This document shows, one piece after another, positions 34,823 through 43,577 of a DNA stretch of 64,000 nucleotides. Source of the DNA: Bacteroidota bacterium. GTDB lineage: Bacteria > Bacteroidota > Bacteroidia > Chitinophagales > Chitinophagaceae. The position numbers and the translations under genes are program-made. The notes under the pieces are model-generated. The model had not been told where the DNA came from. It worked only from the letters and a program-made list of their open reading frames with translations, and made no database searches. The DNA lies in NCBI GenBank assembly GCA_005882315.1, contig VBAR01000005.1, forward strand, positions 92,370 through 156,369. The letters run 5' to 3'. Within the stretch, counting starts at the first letter, position 1. The number at the start of each line of letters is the position of its first letter.

Positions 34823-35863
34823 ACTCACATATTTTCTCCACTTCTCGATCATCAACTGCATATCATCAGGCAATTCGGTTTCAAAAAATAATTCTTCTCC
34901 TGAAGTAGGATGGGTAAAGCCCAATGTTTTTGCATGCAATGCATGACGGGGACAAATTTCAAAGCAATTATCAACAAACTGTTTGTATTTGGTATACACC
35001 GTTCCTTTTACAATTTTATCACCACCATAAAAATCATCATTAAATAATGGATGACCCAGATATTTCATGTGTACACGTATCTGGTGAGTACGGCCGGTTT
35101 CCAGTATACAGCTTACCATCGTTACATATCCAAAACGTTCGATCACTTTATAATGTGTGATCGCTTCTTTACCATGATCACCCTCGGGATAAGCTTCAAA
35201 TAATTTTCGAAAGCGAAGATGACGGCCTACATGTGCCACGATGGTTCCTTCATCATTTTTCAGATCACCCCAAACCAATGCAACATATTGCCGTCTTACG
35301 GTATGATCAAAAAACTGTTTAGCCAGGTGCCGCATCGCCGTATCTGTTTTTGCGATCAGCAGTAGGCCACTTGTATTTTTATCAATGCGATGTACTAATC
35401 CAAACCGCGGCAATAGTTCCTCACTCAGACCTGGGTTTTGCTGTTGCAGATACCATGCTATGCCATTCAGTAAAGTGCCATTATAATTTCCACTGCCAGG
35501 ATGTACTACCATTCCGGCTGGTTTATTGATCACCATCAGGTCAGCATCCTCAAAAAAAATATTCAGGTCCATCTTCTCCGGCACTACATCCGTTTCATGG
35601 GGATGCATATCGCTGTACACAACAATTGAATCAGCGGGCCTGATCTTATAATTCTGTTTGATCGTTTTATTATTCACCATTACAAAACCCGCATTGATGG
35701 CCTGCTGGATCTTATTACGGGTCGCCCCTTCAATTCTTGCCATCAGGTATTTATCAATGCGTAATGGTTCCTGTCCTCTATCGATCGTAAAAGCAAATCG
35801 TTCATACAGATCATCGCTGCTGTCGTTTTCCTCAGTTATATTTTTATTCAGTTCGTCTGTCAT
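34805..35863 (-). CDS. RluA/RluD-family 23S rRNA pseudouridine synthase
   Basis: 352 aa. N-terminal S4 RNA-binding domain (RIDKYLMARIEGATRNKIQQ, about 35-95), then the catalytic domain with HRIDKNTSGLLLIAKTD, whose Asp is the catalytic residue, and the C-terminal GRTHQIRVHMKYLGHPL. It modifies helix 69 uridines if it is RluD; paralogues exist, so the symbol is left open. Monocistronic. Confidence 0.92.
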   Translation of the reverse strand: MTDELNKNITEENDSSDDLYERFAFTIDRGQEPLRIDKYLMARIEGATRNKIQQAINAGFVMVNNKTIKQNYKIRPADSIVVYSDMHPHETDVVPEKMDLNIFFEDADLMVINKPAGMVVHPGSGNYNGTLLNGIAWYLQQQNPGLSEELLPRFGLVHRIDKNTSGLLLIAKTDTAMRHLAKQFFDHTVRRQYVALVWGDLKNDEGTIVAHVGRHLRFRKLFEAYPEGDHGKEAITHYKVIERFGYVTMVSCILETGRTHQIRVHMKYLGHPLFNDDFYGGDKIVKGTVYTKYKQFVDNCFEICPRHALHAKTLGFTHPTSGEELFFETELPDDMQLMIEKWRKYVSVKDNR

Positions 35864-35907
35864 AGTTTTTTTGTTAGGTCAACTGCATTGCTGCTATTGA
35901 AAGTCCC

Positions 35908-35924
35908 TTGCGACGCTCCGTTCA
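35908..35924 (-). repeat. Dispersed repeat TGAACGGAGCGTCGCAA, copy B
   Basis: The 17-nt word on the minus strand is identical to 47244-47260. It lies between rluD and lipB outside any gene. Confidence 0.6.
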
Positions 35925-35982
35925 TCTTCCGGTAATTCTTATCGTCATAATCCGCAAAAGTAACCATGTGCCGCTACAATCT

Positions 35983-35990
35983 TAAATTTG
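35983..35990 (+). promoter_or_regulatory. -7 box of lipB
   Basis: TAAATTTG at 35983-35990. It overlaps the TTG that opens the longest lipB frame, which rules that start out and leaves ATG 36000. Confidence 0.55.
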
Positions 35991-35999
35991 CAGATTCGT

Positions 36000-36737
36000 A
36001 TGTCAAAACAGCAAGTCATATTCCAGGATCTCGGCCAGATGGACTATAAAACTGCCTGGGATTACCAGGAGAAGTTATTGCAGGAAAATGTGAAAAGGAA
36101 GTCGTTAGTTTTTAGTCAAGAGTCAGGAGTTGACGAATCCGAACTCACGACTCACGACTCACGTCTCACGACAGAGCATCACTTGCTATTTGTTGAACAT
36201 CCTTCTGTTTACACTTTGGGCAAAAGCGGTAATGAAAGCAACCTGCTGATTGATGAACATCAGCGGGAAGAAAAAGGAGTTCAGTATTTTAAGATCAATC
36301 GCGGCGGCGATATTACTTACCATGGTCCCGGCCAGATCGTTGGTTATCCTATTTTGGATCTTGAAAAATTTTATACAGATATTGGAAAATATCTCCGCAA
36401 TATTGAAGAAACAATTATTCTTACACTAGCTGATTATGAAATTGAAGCGGGCCGTTCACCCGGCGAAACAGGGGTGTGGATCGATGCAGACATAAAAGGT
36501 AAGGAAAGAAAAATATGTGCAATAGGCGTTCGCACCAGTCGTTGGATCACTATGCATGGTTTTGCACTCAATGTAAATACTGATCTATCATTCTTTGGTA
36601 ATATCATTCCCTGTGGCATCCAGGATAAGCAGGTCACTTCAATTGAAAAAGAACTCGGTCGCAAGATCGATTATGAAGAAGCAAAAGAAAAAGTCAAGAA
36701 AAACTTTGCAAAAGTGTTTGACGTAGAAATTATTTAG
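36000..36737 (+). CDS. lipB: Octanoyltransferase LipB
   Basis: Transfers octanoate from ACP to lipoyl domains, 245 aa. Conserved parts are LLFVEHPSVYTLGKSG, GGDITYHGPGQIVGYPILDL, the Lys in KERKICAIGVRTSRW and the thioester Cys in IIPCGI. Residues about 35-58 are an unusual stretch coded by the GACTC-type repeat 36101-36172, in the loop before the HPSVYTLG block; the frame is intact and the catalytic residues are untouched. ATG 36000 chosen because the longer frame starts inside the promoter. Confidence 0.95.
   Translation: MSKQQVIFQDLGQMDYKTAWDYQEKLLQENVKRKSLVFSQESGVDESELTTHDSRLTTEHHLLFVEHPSVYTLGKSGNESNLLIDEHQREEKGVQYFKINRGGDITYHGPGQIVGYPILDLEKFYTDIGKYLRNIEETIILTLADYEIEAGRSPGETGVWIDADIKGKERKICAIGVRTSRWITMHGFALNVNTDLSFFGNIIPCGIQDKQVTSIEKELGRKIDYEEAKEKVKKNFAKVFDVEII
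36101..36172. repeat. GACTC-type repeat inside lipB
   Basis: Low-complexity stretch of TCACGACTCACGACTC units plus AGTCAAGAGTCAGG. It shares TCCGAACTC-CGACT with the repeat in mutS. It encodes about residues 35-58, a region variable in LipB. Confidence 0.6.
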
Positions 36738-36770
36738 CGCCACTAGCTACTTGCTATTAGCCACTCGCCA

Positions 36771-37475
36771 TCAAAACTCTTTCGGTATTAAAAACTTGTG
36801 TTTCTCAAACAACTTGCCATCTTCATATAACTCAAACCGGAACCAGCCTGAGTGATAAAAATTGGATTTATCCAGTTTAGAATTCTTCAGCGGTATTTCT
36901 TTTATTTCAAAAACCTGAACATCTTTCTCATCAAAAAATTTAACGCTGTATTTTTTTGTTCCTTCAGGCAGATTAATGCGGACATAACCATCTCCCAGGG
37001 TATAAACATATTTGGAAGCTACAAACGTATTTACCTTGTCTTTTTCTTTCAATGAAGGATTTGGTCCCCACACAGAATCAGTACCAGGGGATTTTTCCAT
37101 TTTTCCATTTGTTGTCATTCTTTTTTTTGCAGCCATGCTATCAAATACAGGTCGTTTTGATGAGCCAAAGAAAAAAACGCCTTTTTCCTGCATGATATAA
37201 AGGCGATAAAACATTCTATCACTTGATGCCTTGGTGTCGAGGAAACCATTTTCAAGTACAGTGGGATCGGGAACAGTCATTATGGTCTTAAAATCTCTTA
37301 AGCTATCAAATGAACGCTGAATACTTATCTGGCGGATATTTTTAAAAGTATTTACCCAACTGATCACAATTTTATTGGAACCAATATTCCTTACAGTAAA
37401 TTTTGGCAACGTATCCTGCGCAGTAACGGATGAATAAATGATGAGTAAAAGAATAACAGGTACTAATTTTTTCAT
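36771..37475 (-). CDS. Hypothetical exported protein with FN3-like segment
   Basis: 234 aa. Signal peptide about 1-19 (ending SVTAQ). An FN3-like part (about 26-105: NKIVISWVNTFKNIRQISIQ, DRMFYRLYIMQEKG) precedes a C-terminal beta region (YVRINLPEGTKKYSVKFFDE, GWFRFELYEDGKLFEKHK). No family recognised. Monocistronic. Confidence 0.6.
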   Translation of the reverse strand: MKKLVPVILLLIIYSSVTAQDTLPKFTVRNIGSNKIVISWVNTFKNIRQISIQRSFDSLRDFKTIMTVPDPTVLENGFLDTKASSDRMFYRLYIMQEKGVFFFGSSKRPVFDSMAAKKRMTTNGKMEKSPGTDSVWGPNPSLKEKDKVNTFVASKYVYTLGDGYVRINLPEGTKKYSVKFFDEKDVQVFEIKEIPLKNSKLDKSNFYHSGWFRFELYEDGKLFEKHKFLIPKEF

Positions 37476-37550
37476 ATCTGATAATAACGGATTCAGTATT
37501 GGATTTCTTTTCTTATTGCCCGCAAAGATAAGGCTCTGGCAAAACCATTC

Positions 37551-38447
37551 TCAAAATATTAACGTTCCCTTCGGTAAAGATGCGTTTCCCTGCAAACCAC
37601 CGCTATGAATGATCAGTATTTTACTTCCCGGCCCAAAGTAATTTTCCTGTATCAACCGATCCACTGCATAAAATAATTTGCCGGTATAAACAAAGTCGGT
37701 CGGAATACCTGATTCGTTGTAAAACGAATTCATAAACCCTGTCAGCTCCGGTGTTTGTTTTGCATAACCACCAAAATGATAACCTTCAATCAATTTAAAT
37801 TTCTTCTGTTTTTCTTCGCTGGTAAGTAAATGAGTTATTGCAGGTGACAGTTCAGGATTGTTTTTCAAAACAGGAATGCCAATTACTTCCTGCTTGTCTG
37901 AAACGGCTTTAATAATTCCGGCCATCATGGTGCCGGTGCCAACAGCACAAATAAAATGAGTGAAGTTGTTTTTATCACAGTATTCAAGTGCAGTTGCAAA
38001 ACCGGCTGCTCCTTTTTCTCCATACCCGCCTTCAGGAATAATATAAACATCTTCAGCATTTATGCCAGCAGGAAGTTCTTTAGTTCTGTAATCATTGCGG
38101 CTGATAAAATAAAACTGCATTCCATATTCCTGCGCAGCTTTCAAAGTGTCAGAATAAACTAAAGGCTCTTCTCCCCGTATGATGCCAATACATTTTAAAT
38201 TATTAAGTGAACAGGAACAGGCGGTGGCAACAATATGATTAGACCATGCCCCACCATAAGTAACGATTGTCTTTTTATTCTGTTTTTTTGCCTCTTCAAT
38301 ATAATGTTTCAGCTTAAACCATTTATTACCGGAGATCACAGGGTGCAGGCTATCGAGTCTTAACACAAAAGTAAAAATGTTTTTGGCGCTGAATAATTCA
38401 TTAACGACTGGTTGTGTTTTAATATTATTGAAGTTTAAATCCCGCAT
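37551..38447 (-). CDS. ACC deaminase/D-cysteine desulfhydrase-like PLP enzyme
   Basis: 298 aa of fold-type II PLP family. SGNKWFKLKHY carries the PLP lysine and TYGGAWSNHIVATA is the substrate loop; VGTGTMMAGIIKAV is the phosphate-binding Gly loop. Family members deaminate ACC or D-cysteine; the exact substrate cannot be read from the sequence. Confidence 0.85.
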   Translation of the reverse strand: MRDLNFNNIKTQPVVNELFSAKNIFTFVLRLDSLHPVISGNKWFKLKHYIEEAKKQNKKTIVTYGGAWSNHIVATACSCSLNNLKCIGIIRGEEPLVYSDTLKAAQEYGMQFYFISRNDYRTKELPAGINAEDVYIIPEGGYGEKGAAGFATALEYCDKNNFTHFICAVGTGTMMAGIIKAVSDKQEVIGIPVLKNNPELSPAITHLLTSEEKQKKFKLIEGYHFGGYAKQTPELTGFMNSFYNESGIPTDFVYTGKLFYAVDRLIQENYFGPGSKILIIHSGGLQGNASLPKGTLIF

Positions 38448-38490
38448 TCAACTGCGAATTTATTTATTTTCGTGTCCTTAATTATAACAG

Positions 38491-39384
38491 ATGCAATCAA
38501 CATTGGTAATATTAGCGGCTGGCATGGCTTCAAGATACGGCAGTATGAAGCAGGTACAGGGTTTTGGTCCCGGTGGAGAAACGATAATGGAGTATTCTAT
38601 TTATGATGCAATCCGCGCCGGGTTTACTAAAGTTGTTTTTATTATTCGCAAAGAATTTGCTGCTGACTTTAAAGAAATATTCGAGCCCAAACTGAAAGGG
38701 AAAATTGAAACTGCTTATGTTTTCCAGGAAATGAATGCGTTTACAGAGGGCTTTAATATACCCAAGGAAAGAAGCAAACCATGGGGCACAGCACATGCTG
38801 TTCTATGTGCAAGACCTGCCGTGCATGAGCCTTTTGCTGTAATTAATGCGGATGATTTTTATGGATATGATGCATTTGATAAAGCTGCCGCATTTCTCCG
38901 CAATGATGCATCTAAAGATCTTTTTGCCATAATTGGGTATAGCTTGCTGAAAACACTTTCACCCCATGGAACAGTAAACAGGGGTGTATGTACAGAAGAC
39001 GGTAAAGGAAATCTCACAGGCATTAAGGAGCGGATTAATATCTCAATGAAAAATGGGAAGATCTTATGTGATGATGAATGGGAACCTAAAGAGCTTTCAT
39101 TAGATACAAGTGTTTCTATGAATTTCTGGTGTTTTCATCCCGCAGTATTTGGTTATACTCAAAAAATGTTCACTGAATTTCTTGCAGAAAATATTCATTT
39201 ACCTAAATCAGAATTCTTTATTCCAATTGTAGCCGACCAATTTATCAAAGATGGTGGAGTCGTAAAGGTGATACCAACTACTTCGCAATGGTTTGGCGTA
39301 ACCTATAAGGAAGATGCACCGGGTGTAAAGCAAAGTCTCGATAAACTGATCGCTGATGGAGAATATCCCGAAAGACTTTGGTAA
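38491..39384 (+). CDS. Nucleotidyltransferase (sugar-nucleotide pyrophosphorylase-like)
   Basis: 297 aa. The N-terminus LVILAAGMASRYGSMKQVQG is the NTP-binding loop of the NTP_transferase family, with INADDFYGYDAF supplying the metal Asp. Probably makes an NDP-sugar, but no partner gene tells which. A hairpin terminator follows. Confidence 0.85.
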   Translation: MQSTLVILAAGMASRYGSMKQVQGFGPGGETIMEYSIYDAIRAGFTKVVFIIRKEFAADFKEIFEPKLKGKIETAYVFQEMNAFTEGFNIPKERSKPWGTAHAVLCARPAVHEPFAVINADDFYGYDAFDKAAAFLRNDASKDLFAIIGYSLLKTLSPHGTVNRGVCTEDGKGNLTGIKERINISMKNGKILCDDEWEPKELSLDTSVSMNFWCFHPAVFGYTQKMFTEFLAENIHLPKSEFFIPIVADQFIKDGGVVKVIPTTSQWFGVTYKEDAPGVKQSLDKLIADGEYPERLW

Positions 39385-39389
39385 AAAAT

Positions 39390-39416
39390 AAGCCCCACAA
39401 TTGCGGGGCTTTTCTT
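39390..39416. terminator. Intrinsic terminator between convergent genes
   Basis: AAGCCCC (39390-39396) pairs with GGGGCTT (39405-39411), followed by TTCTTT; the other side is A-rich, so it works for both strands. Confidence 0.88.
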
Positions 39417-39436
39417 TATGCTGATAGTACGAATTA

Positions 39437-40552
39437 TCAATTTACTTTGATCATATAAACAAAATCCTCGATCCTCTTAACCTGCTGTTGCCTGTTCATG
39501 CTGTTCAGGGATGATTTTGCCGGCAGTTTTATACGCTGAAAGGCTGTATCATTTTTCTTCAACTGTTCAATTACATTGAAGATATATTTTGACTGAATGG
39601 CAAATGCTACACCTTCTGCATCTGCTTCTTTGGTACTGAGTATACCAATTACTTCACCATCATGATTAAAAACGGGCCCACCGCTGTTTCCTCGATTAGC
39701 TGCAATGCCTAACTGGCAACTAAGGGTATCACCATTGAAACCTGTTTTAGCACTTAGGTAACCTTCGCTGTATACAATATCGTTTCTCGGAAATCCAAGG
39801 GTATAAATTGCTTCAGCCACATCTGTTGATGATTTGCGAATTCCATAAGGGATATTGGTCATCGGTTTAAAATCATCATCCGATATTTTCAATATAGCAA
39901 TGTCTTTTGCCAGATCAGTAAAAACTACAATTGCTCTGAACTGCTGGTTCTGGCTATTAATGACAAATATATTTCTTGAATTCTTTACGATATGTGCATT
40001 AGTAGCCAAAAACCCTTTTCCGTCAAGCATAAAACCGGTACCGGCAGTGCGGAAAGGTATTTTTGTTCCAACCGTTTCATCTTTCATTTTGTCCTTAAGG
40101 TTCTTTACTTCACGTCCCTGAACTTTTTGCTCTTCTTTTACTTTATTCACATCCCTGCTCAGGTCCTGCAGTTCTGATTTATTAGCTCGTGGCATAAGTG
40201 AATTCACCAGTAAAGAAACTCCCAACGTAGTAATGATGGCAATGCTTGCTGCAATAGCGGCAACTCTCTTATAGCGTTTCCATAAATAAACAACTTTTGC
40301 CTTGCCCACAAGTTTCGCTGGTTTTATATCACCTTTTTCGGTAAGCTCTATATGAATATGCTGTAGATCTGCTTTAAAATTCTTCCGATCGCTGAAACTG
40401 TCGATCTGTTGAAGAAAAAGTGTATGCTCCACCACGAGCTGATCCATTTCAGGATTAGTTTTACGCAGATTCTCAAAAAATGTTTTTTCATCCGGGGTCA
40501 TTTCACCGCGGAGATAGCGTTCAATCGTTTCTAAAGTCGTTACTTCATTCAT
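39437..40552 (-). CDS. Anti-sigma-like membrane protein fused to a trypsin-like serine protease
   Basis: 371 aa from ATG 40552. The N-terminal about 95 residues (YLRGEMTPDEKTFFENLRKT) look like the cytoplasmic anti-sigma domain found next to ECF genes. A membrane helix (about 98-119) and a coiled coil (about 125-160) lead to a periplasmic HtrA-like protease domain with His187 (ATNAHIV), Asp217 (AKDIAIL) and Ser290 (NRGNSGGPV). No PDZ domain. Its start codon overlaps the sigma-factor stop by one base (TGATG). The sigma-binding role is inferred from position and layout. Confidence 0.82.
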   Translation of the reverse strand: MNEVTTLETIERYLRGEMTPDEKTFFENLRKTNPEMDQLVVEHTLFLQQIDSFSDRKNFKADLQHIHIELTEKGDIKPAKLVGKAKVVYLWKRYKRVAAIAASIAIITTLGVSLLVNSLMPRANKSELQDLSRDVNKVKEEQKVQGREVKNLKDKMKDETVGTKIPFRTAGTGFMLDGKGFLATNAHIVKNSRNIFVINSQNQQFRAIVVFTDLAKDIAILKISDDDFKPMTNIPYGIRKSSTDVAEAIYTLGFPRNDIVYSEGYLSAKTGFNGDTLSCQLGIAANRGNSGGPVFNHDGEVIGILSTKEADAEGVAFAIQSKYIFNVIEQLKKNDTAFQRIKLPAKSSLNSMNRQQQVKRIEDFVYMIKVN

Positions 40553-41121
40553 CACTGATCACTATTTTTATAATGAGTAAAAAATATTTTTTTCAACCGC
40601 ATCAGGCATTTGTACTTCTGGTTCTTTGCATTGTCTGCATTGGTGTACCCGAAGTCATCTGCTATTTCCTGCATATTCTTCTTTTGTAAATAAAATGCTT
40701 CAATAAGACTCTTACAAGGCTCGCCAAGTTTACTGATGGCTATATCCATCATTTCAAACTCGGTATTTCGTTTTTCGTGATTTTCTACATCTTCTTCCAC
40801 CGGAACCAGGTTATCCATACTGTTCACATCTATTGAATACCGGCCAATTTGTTGCAAACGCTTGAGCCAAAGCCGCCTGCATACCGAATAAACATAGGTT
40901 TTGATCTGGCAATTTAGCTCAAAATCACTCTTTTTTACATTCTCATAAAGAACTATCATCGCCTCCTGGAAAATGTCACGGGCATCTTCGGACGTGCCAT
41001 TGTTATTGATAACCAACGACTGAACCATATTAAAGTTGTCGCGGTAAATGGTTTCAGCAGCAATCCTTTCGTTTCGGGCCAATCCTTGCAAAAGGCTCTT
41101 TTCGTTGATCTCTTCTTTCAC
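40552..41121 (-). CDS. ECF-type RNA polymerase sigma factor
   Basis: 189 aa. Region 2 (RDNFNMVQSLVINNNGTSEDARDIFQEA, about 27-54, through YVYSVCRRLWLKRL) and region 4 (ISKLGEPCKSLIEAFYLQ, MQEIADDFGY) are visible. It belongs to the Bacteroidota group with KKNMQEIA and KCLMRLK near the C-terminus. It is translationally coupled to the membrane protease fusion, which suggests the two form a sensor/sigma pair. Confidence 0.88.
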   Translation of the reverse strand: MKEEINEKSLLQGLARNERIAAETIYRDNFNMVQSLVINNNGTSEDARDIFQEAMIVLYENVKKSDFELNCQIKTYVYSVCRRLWLKRLQQIGRYSIDVNSMDNLVPVEEDVENHEKRNTEFEMMDIAISKLGEPCKSLIEAFYLQKKNMQEIADDFGYTNADNAKNQKYKCLMRLKKIFFTHYKNSDQ

Positions 41122-41256
41122 TTATCCTGAGTTTTATACTTTTTTCTAAAAATAGTAACCCGGCACGGCTCTAAAAAAAATATTTAAATCTGGGGTTACT
41201 TTTCAGGGGACCGGGTATTAACTCCAAATCGATTTTAAACTTTTAAAACAAAAAAC

Positions 41257-41439
41257 ATGAAAAAACTTCTTTTAGCTATGGCAGTTGCCTGCGTATTTGC
41301 AGCTTGTAACAACGATGAAAAAGCAACTACGACTGAAACAAAATCTGATACTACTGTTACTACAGTTCCAAATTCTGATACTGTAACAACTATCACAGAT
41401 ACAACTATCAAAACTACAACTGATACTACTAAGAAGTAA
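41257..41439 (+). CDS. Tiny Thr-rich lipoprotein
   Basis: 60 aa. Signal MKKLLLAMAVACVFAAC with lipobox Cys17, then a Thr/Asp-rich repeat-like tail (TVTTVPNSDTVTTITDTT). Same design as the gene at 13982. It is divergent from the sigma factor by 135 bp and may be one of its targets (inference). Strong terminator follows. Confidence 0.65.
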   Translation: MKKLLLAMAVACVFAACNNDEKATTTETKSDTTVTTVPNSDTVTTITDTTIKTTTDTTKK

Positions 41440-41528
41440 TTAGTACTGTATTGAGTCGGGCTTAATAGGGGCTTGCAACTATTTAGCACAACCGGTAAGA
41501 ATTTCTATATGGCAAGCAATCGTTAGAG

Positions 41529-41562
41529 GTCATCCCGGTTTTCCGGGGTGACTATTTTTTTT
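41529..41562 (+). terminator. Intrinsic terminator
   Basis: GTCATCCCGG (41529-41538), loop TTTT, CCGGGGTGAC (41543-41552) with one wobble, then TATTTTTTTT. It ends the tiny lipoprotein transcript. Confidence 0.9.
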
Positions 41563-41642
41563 CACTGATTATCGGATTAATAAGGATTTAGCTGGGCTTA
41601 TTCATTTCATAATTACTTTCTAGTCATACAGGCAAATCTGGC

Positions 41643-41650
41643 TACCTTTG
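41643..41650 (+). promoter_or_regulatory. -7 box of the DEAD-box helicase gene
   Basis: TACCTTTG at 41643-41650; the -33 region shows only TTTC at 22 nt. Transcription would start about 25-30 nt before the GTG at 41686. Confidence 0.5.
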
Positions 41651-41685
41651 CCAGCTACCAGCGAAATCAATTAAAACAATAATAA

Positions 41686-43380
41686 GTGATCACATTCGAG
41701 TCATTAGGAATTGAAGAAGGGCTCTTACATTCCATTTCAGCTTTAGGATTTACACAACCCACACCGATACAGGAAAAATCAATCCCGGTTTTATTACAAG
41801 GGACAAAAGACTTTGTAGGATTGGCACAAACCGGTACCGGCAAAACAGCCGCATTCGGCTTACCGCTTTTACAATTAATAAATAAGCAAAACCGCTTTCC
41901 GCAGGCATTAGTTGTCTGCCCCACCCGTGAGCTTTGCCTCCAGATCACCAAAGACCTGGATTCATTTAAAAACAAGAAAGACCATATTGCTAATACCGCA
42001 GTTTATGGCGGCGCATCTATCGGCGAACAAATAAGAAGCCTGAAAAAAGGAACGCATGTTATTGTCGCTACCCCTGGCCGTTTAATTGATCTGATCGAAC
42101 GTAAAGCAATTAATCTTGACCAGATTCATTACGTAGTACTGGATGAAGCAGATGAAATGCTTAATATGGGTTTCAAAGATGATATAGAATTTATATTAAA
42201 GAATACACCTAACCGTCAAAGCACCTGGCTCTTTAGCGCTACCATGCCACCGGAGATCAGGAATGTAAGCAAAAGGTATATGGATAAACCTTTTGAAATT
42301 ACAATTGGTAAGACAAATGCAGGAGCTGCCAACATCGATCACCAGTATTACGCAACACAACATCATAACAGGTACGAGGTTTTAAAAAGAATTATTGATT
42401 TTAATCCCGGCATTTACGGAATCGTATTTGCCCGGACAAAAATGGATACACAGGATATAGCTGAACGTTTAACAAGAGAAGGTTATGATATCGATGCGAT
42501 ACATGGTGACCTGACACAGCAGCAACGTGATAAAGTGATGGGCTTGTTCCGTGATAAAAGCATCCAATTGCTCATCGCTACGGATGTAGCGGCACGTGGT
42601 ATTGATGTAACGGGTATTACCCATGTTATAAATTACGAATTGCCTGATGATGTGGAAGTGTACACACATCGTAGTGGTCGTACCGGCCGTGCTGGTAAAA
42701 GCGGTATATCTGTTTCAATTGTTACACCAAAAGAAACATACAGGCTGAAGCAGATAGAAAGAATATTGAATTCAAGGGTTCACAAAATGGATATACCTGC
42801 CGGTAAAGATGTTTGCCGTAAACAGTTTTTCCATTTTATAGAGAAAATGCTGAAAGCAGATATCAGTCACGGTGATTATGAAACATACTTACCTGATCTG
42901 AAAGAAAAATTTGCAAGCGTTGAGAAAGAAGAAATATTGCAACGTGTGGCGGCATTGGAGTTTGATCGGTTCTTAAGATATTATGAAAATGCAGCTGACT
43001 TAAATATCCGGGAGGACAGACGTGGAGATAGAAAAGGCGAACGCGGAGATAGAAGGGAAAGATCAAGTCGTGGAGAAGATTCTTCTTCAAGAGAATCAGG
43101 CAGAAGATCATTTGCCGGCAACGGAAATTATCAACGTTTGTTTGTAAACCTTGGAACGAAGGATGGATTTTATAAAGCAAGTTTCCTGCAATTCATTCTT
43201 GATATGAGTGACTTGAAGAAAGAAGTATTGGGAAAAATAGATATGAAGGAGATGAATAGTTGGGTAGAGATTGAGGCAAGTGCAGCTAAGAAAATGATCA
43301 AAGCCGTTGATGGTAAGAATTACCGTGGCAGAAAAATAAGAATGAATGATGCTGAATCAGGTGGTGGCCGTCGTAATTAA
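41686..43380 (+). CDS. DEAD-box RNA helicase with DbpA-type C-terminal RNA-binding domain
   Basis: 564 aa, GTG start. Helicase motifs: Q motif FTQPTPIQEKSIP, AQTGTGKT (I), PTRELCLQ (Ia), VLDEADEMLNMGF (II), SAT (III), HRSGRTGRAG (VI). An Arg/Gly/Ser-rich linker (about 440-470, DRRGDRKGERGDRRERSS) precedes a DbpA-like RRM domain (RLFVNLGTKDGFYKA). Likely in ribosome assembly or cold response. The next gene cluster starts 48 nt later with its own promoter. Confidence 0.93.
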   Translation: MITFESLGIEEGLLHSISALGFTQPTPIQEKSIPVLLQGTKDFVGLAQTGTGKTAAFGLPLLQLINKQNRFPQALVVCPTRELCLQITKDLDSFKNKKDHIANTAVYGGASIGEQIRSLKKGTHVIVATPGRLIDLIERKAINLDQIHYVVLDEADEMLNMGFKDDIEFILKNTPNRQSTWLFSATMPPEIRNVSKRYMDKPFEITIGKTNAGAANIDHQYYATQHHNRYEVLKRIIDFNPGIYGIVFARTKMDTQDIAERLTREGYDIDAIHGDLTQQQRDKVMGLFRDKSIQLLIATDVAARGIDVTGITHVINYELPDDVEVYTHRSGRTGRAGKSGISVSIVTPKETYRLKQIERILNSRVHKMDIPAGKDVCRKQFFHFIEKMLKADISHGDYETYLPDLKEKFASVEKEEILQRVAALEFDRFLRYYENAADLNIREDRRGDRKGERGDRRERSSRGEDSSSRESGRRSFAGNGNYQRLFVNLGTKDGFYKASFLQFILDMSDLKKEVLGKIDMKEMNSWVEIEASAAKKMIKAVDGKNYRGRKIRMNDAESGGGRRN

Positions 43381-43393
43381 TCTCAATTTAAAT

Positions 43394-43424
43394 TTTGAAT
43401 CTCAGCATTTGCTGATTACATTTG
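43394..43424 (+). promoter_or_regulatory. Promoter of the phe/tyr leader and pheA operon
   Basis: TTTG (43394-43397), 19 nt, TACATTTG (43417-43424): exact Bacteroidota consensus. Predicted transcription start near 43428-43430 coincides with the leader-peptide ATG (43429), so the leader peptide would be translated from a leaderless or nearly leaderless message. Confidence 0.8.
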
Positions 43425-43428
43425 AAGC

Positions 43429-43518
43429 ATGAACACAGGAAGAGCATATTTCGGTTATTATTTTTATTACTTCTTTTTTGGAAAGAAGCCGGGAATGCTT
43501 TTGTTGATTAATAGATAA
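43429..43518 (+). CDS. Phe/Tyr-rich leader peptide of the pheA attenuator
   Basis: 29 codons. Codons 7-17 are Tyr-Phe-Gly-Tyr-Tyr-Phe-Tyr-Tyr-Phe-Phe-Phe: five Tyr and five Phe in eleven. It lies between a consensus promoter and an intrinsic terminator 10 nt before pheA, whose product makes phenylpyruvate; tyrA and the aminotransferase are further down. This is how pheL-type leader peptides look: shortage of charged tRNA stalls the ribosome on these codons. Too short for standard gene finders. Confidence 0.8.
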   Translation: MNTGRAYFGYYFYYFFFGKKPGMLLLINR

Positions 43519-43572
43519 GGTAAACCAAAATCAATATAAAGAGTCCCGGCAAAACGCCGGGACTCTTTTTTT
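43488..43572 (+). promoter_or_regulatory. Attenuator: antiterminator strand and terminator before pheA
   Basis: Terminator: arms 43538-43550 (AAAGAGTCCCGGC) and 43556-43568 (GCCGGGACTCTTT), 13-bp perfect stem, loop AAAAC, T-run to 43572. Antiterminator: GCCGGGA at 43488-43494, inside leader codons 20-22, is the exact complement of TCCCGGC (43544-43550) in the terminator 5' arm. The two pairings exclude each other. A weak upstream pairing AGCAT (43443-43447) with ATGCT (43495-43499) could hold the antiterminator strand when no ribosome stalls. The pheA ATG is at 43578. Confidence 0.82.
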
Positions 43573-43577
43573 ATATT

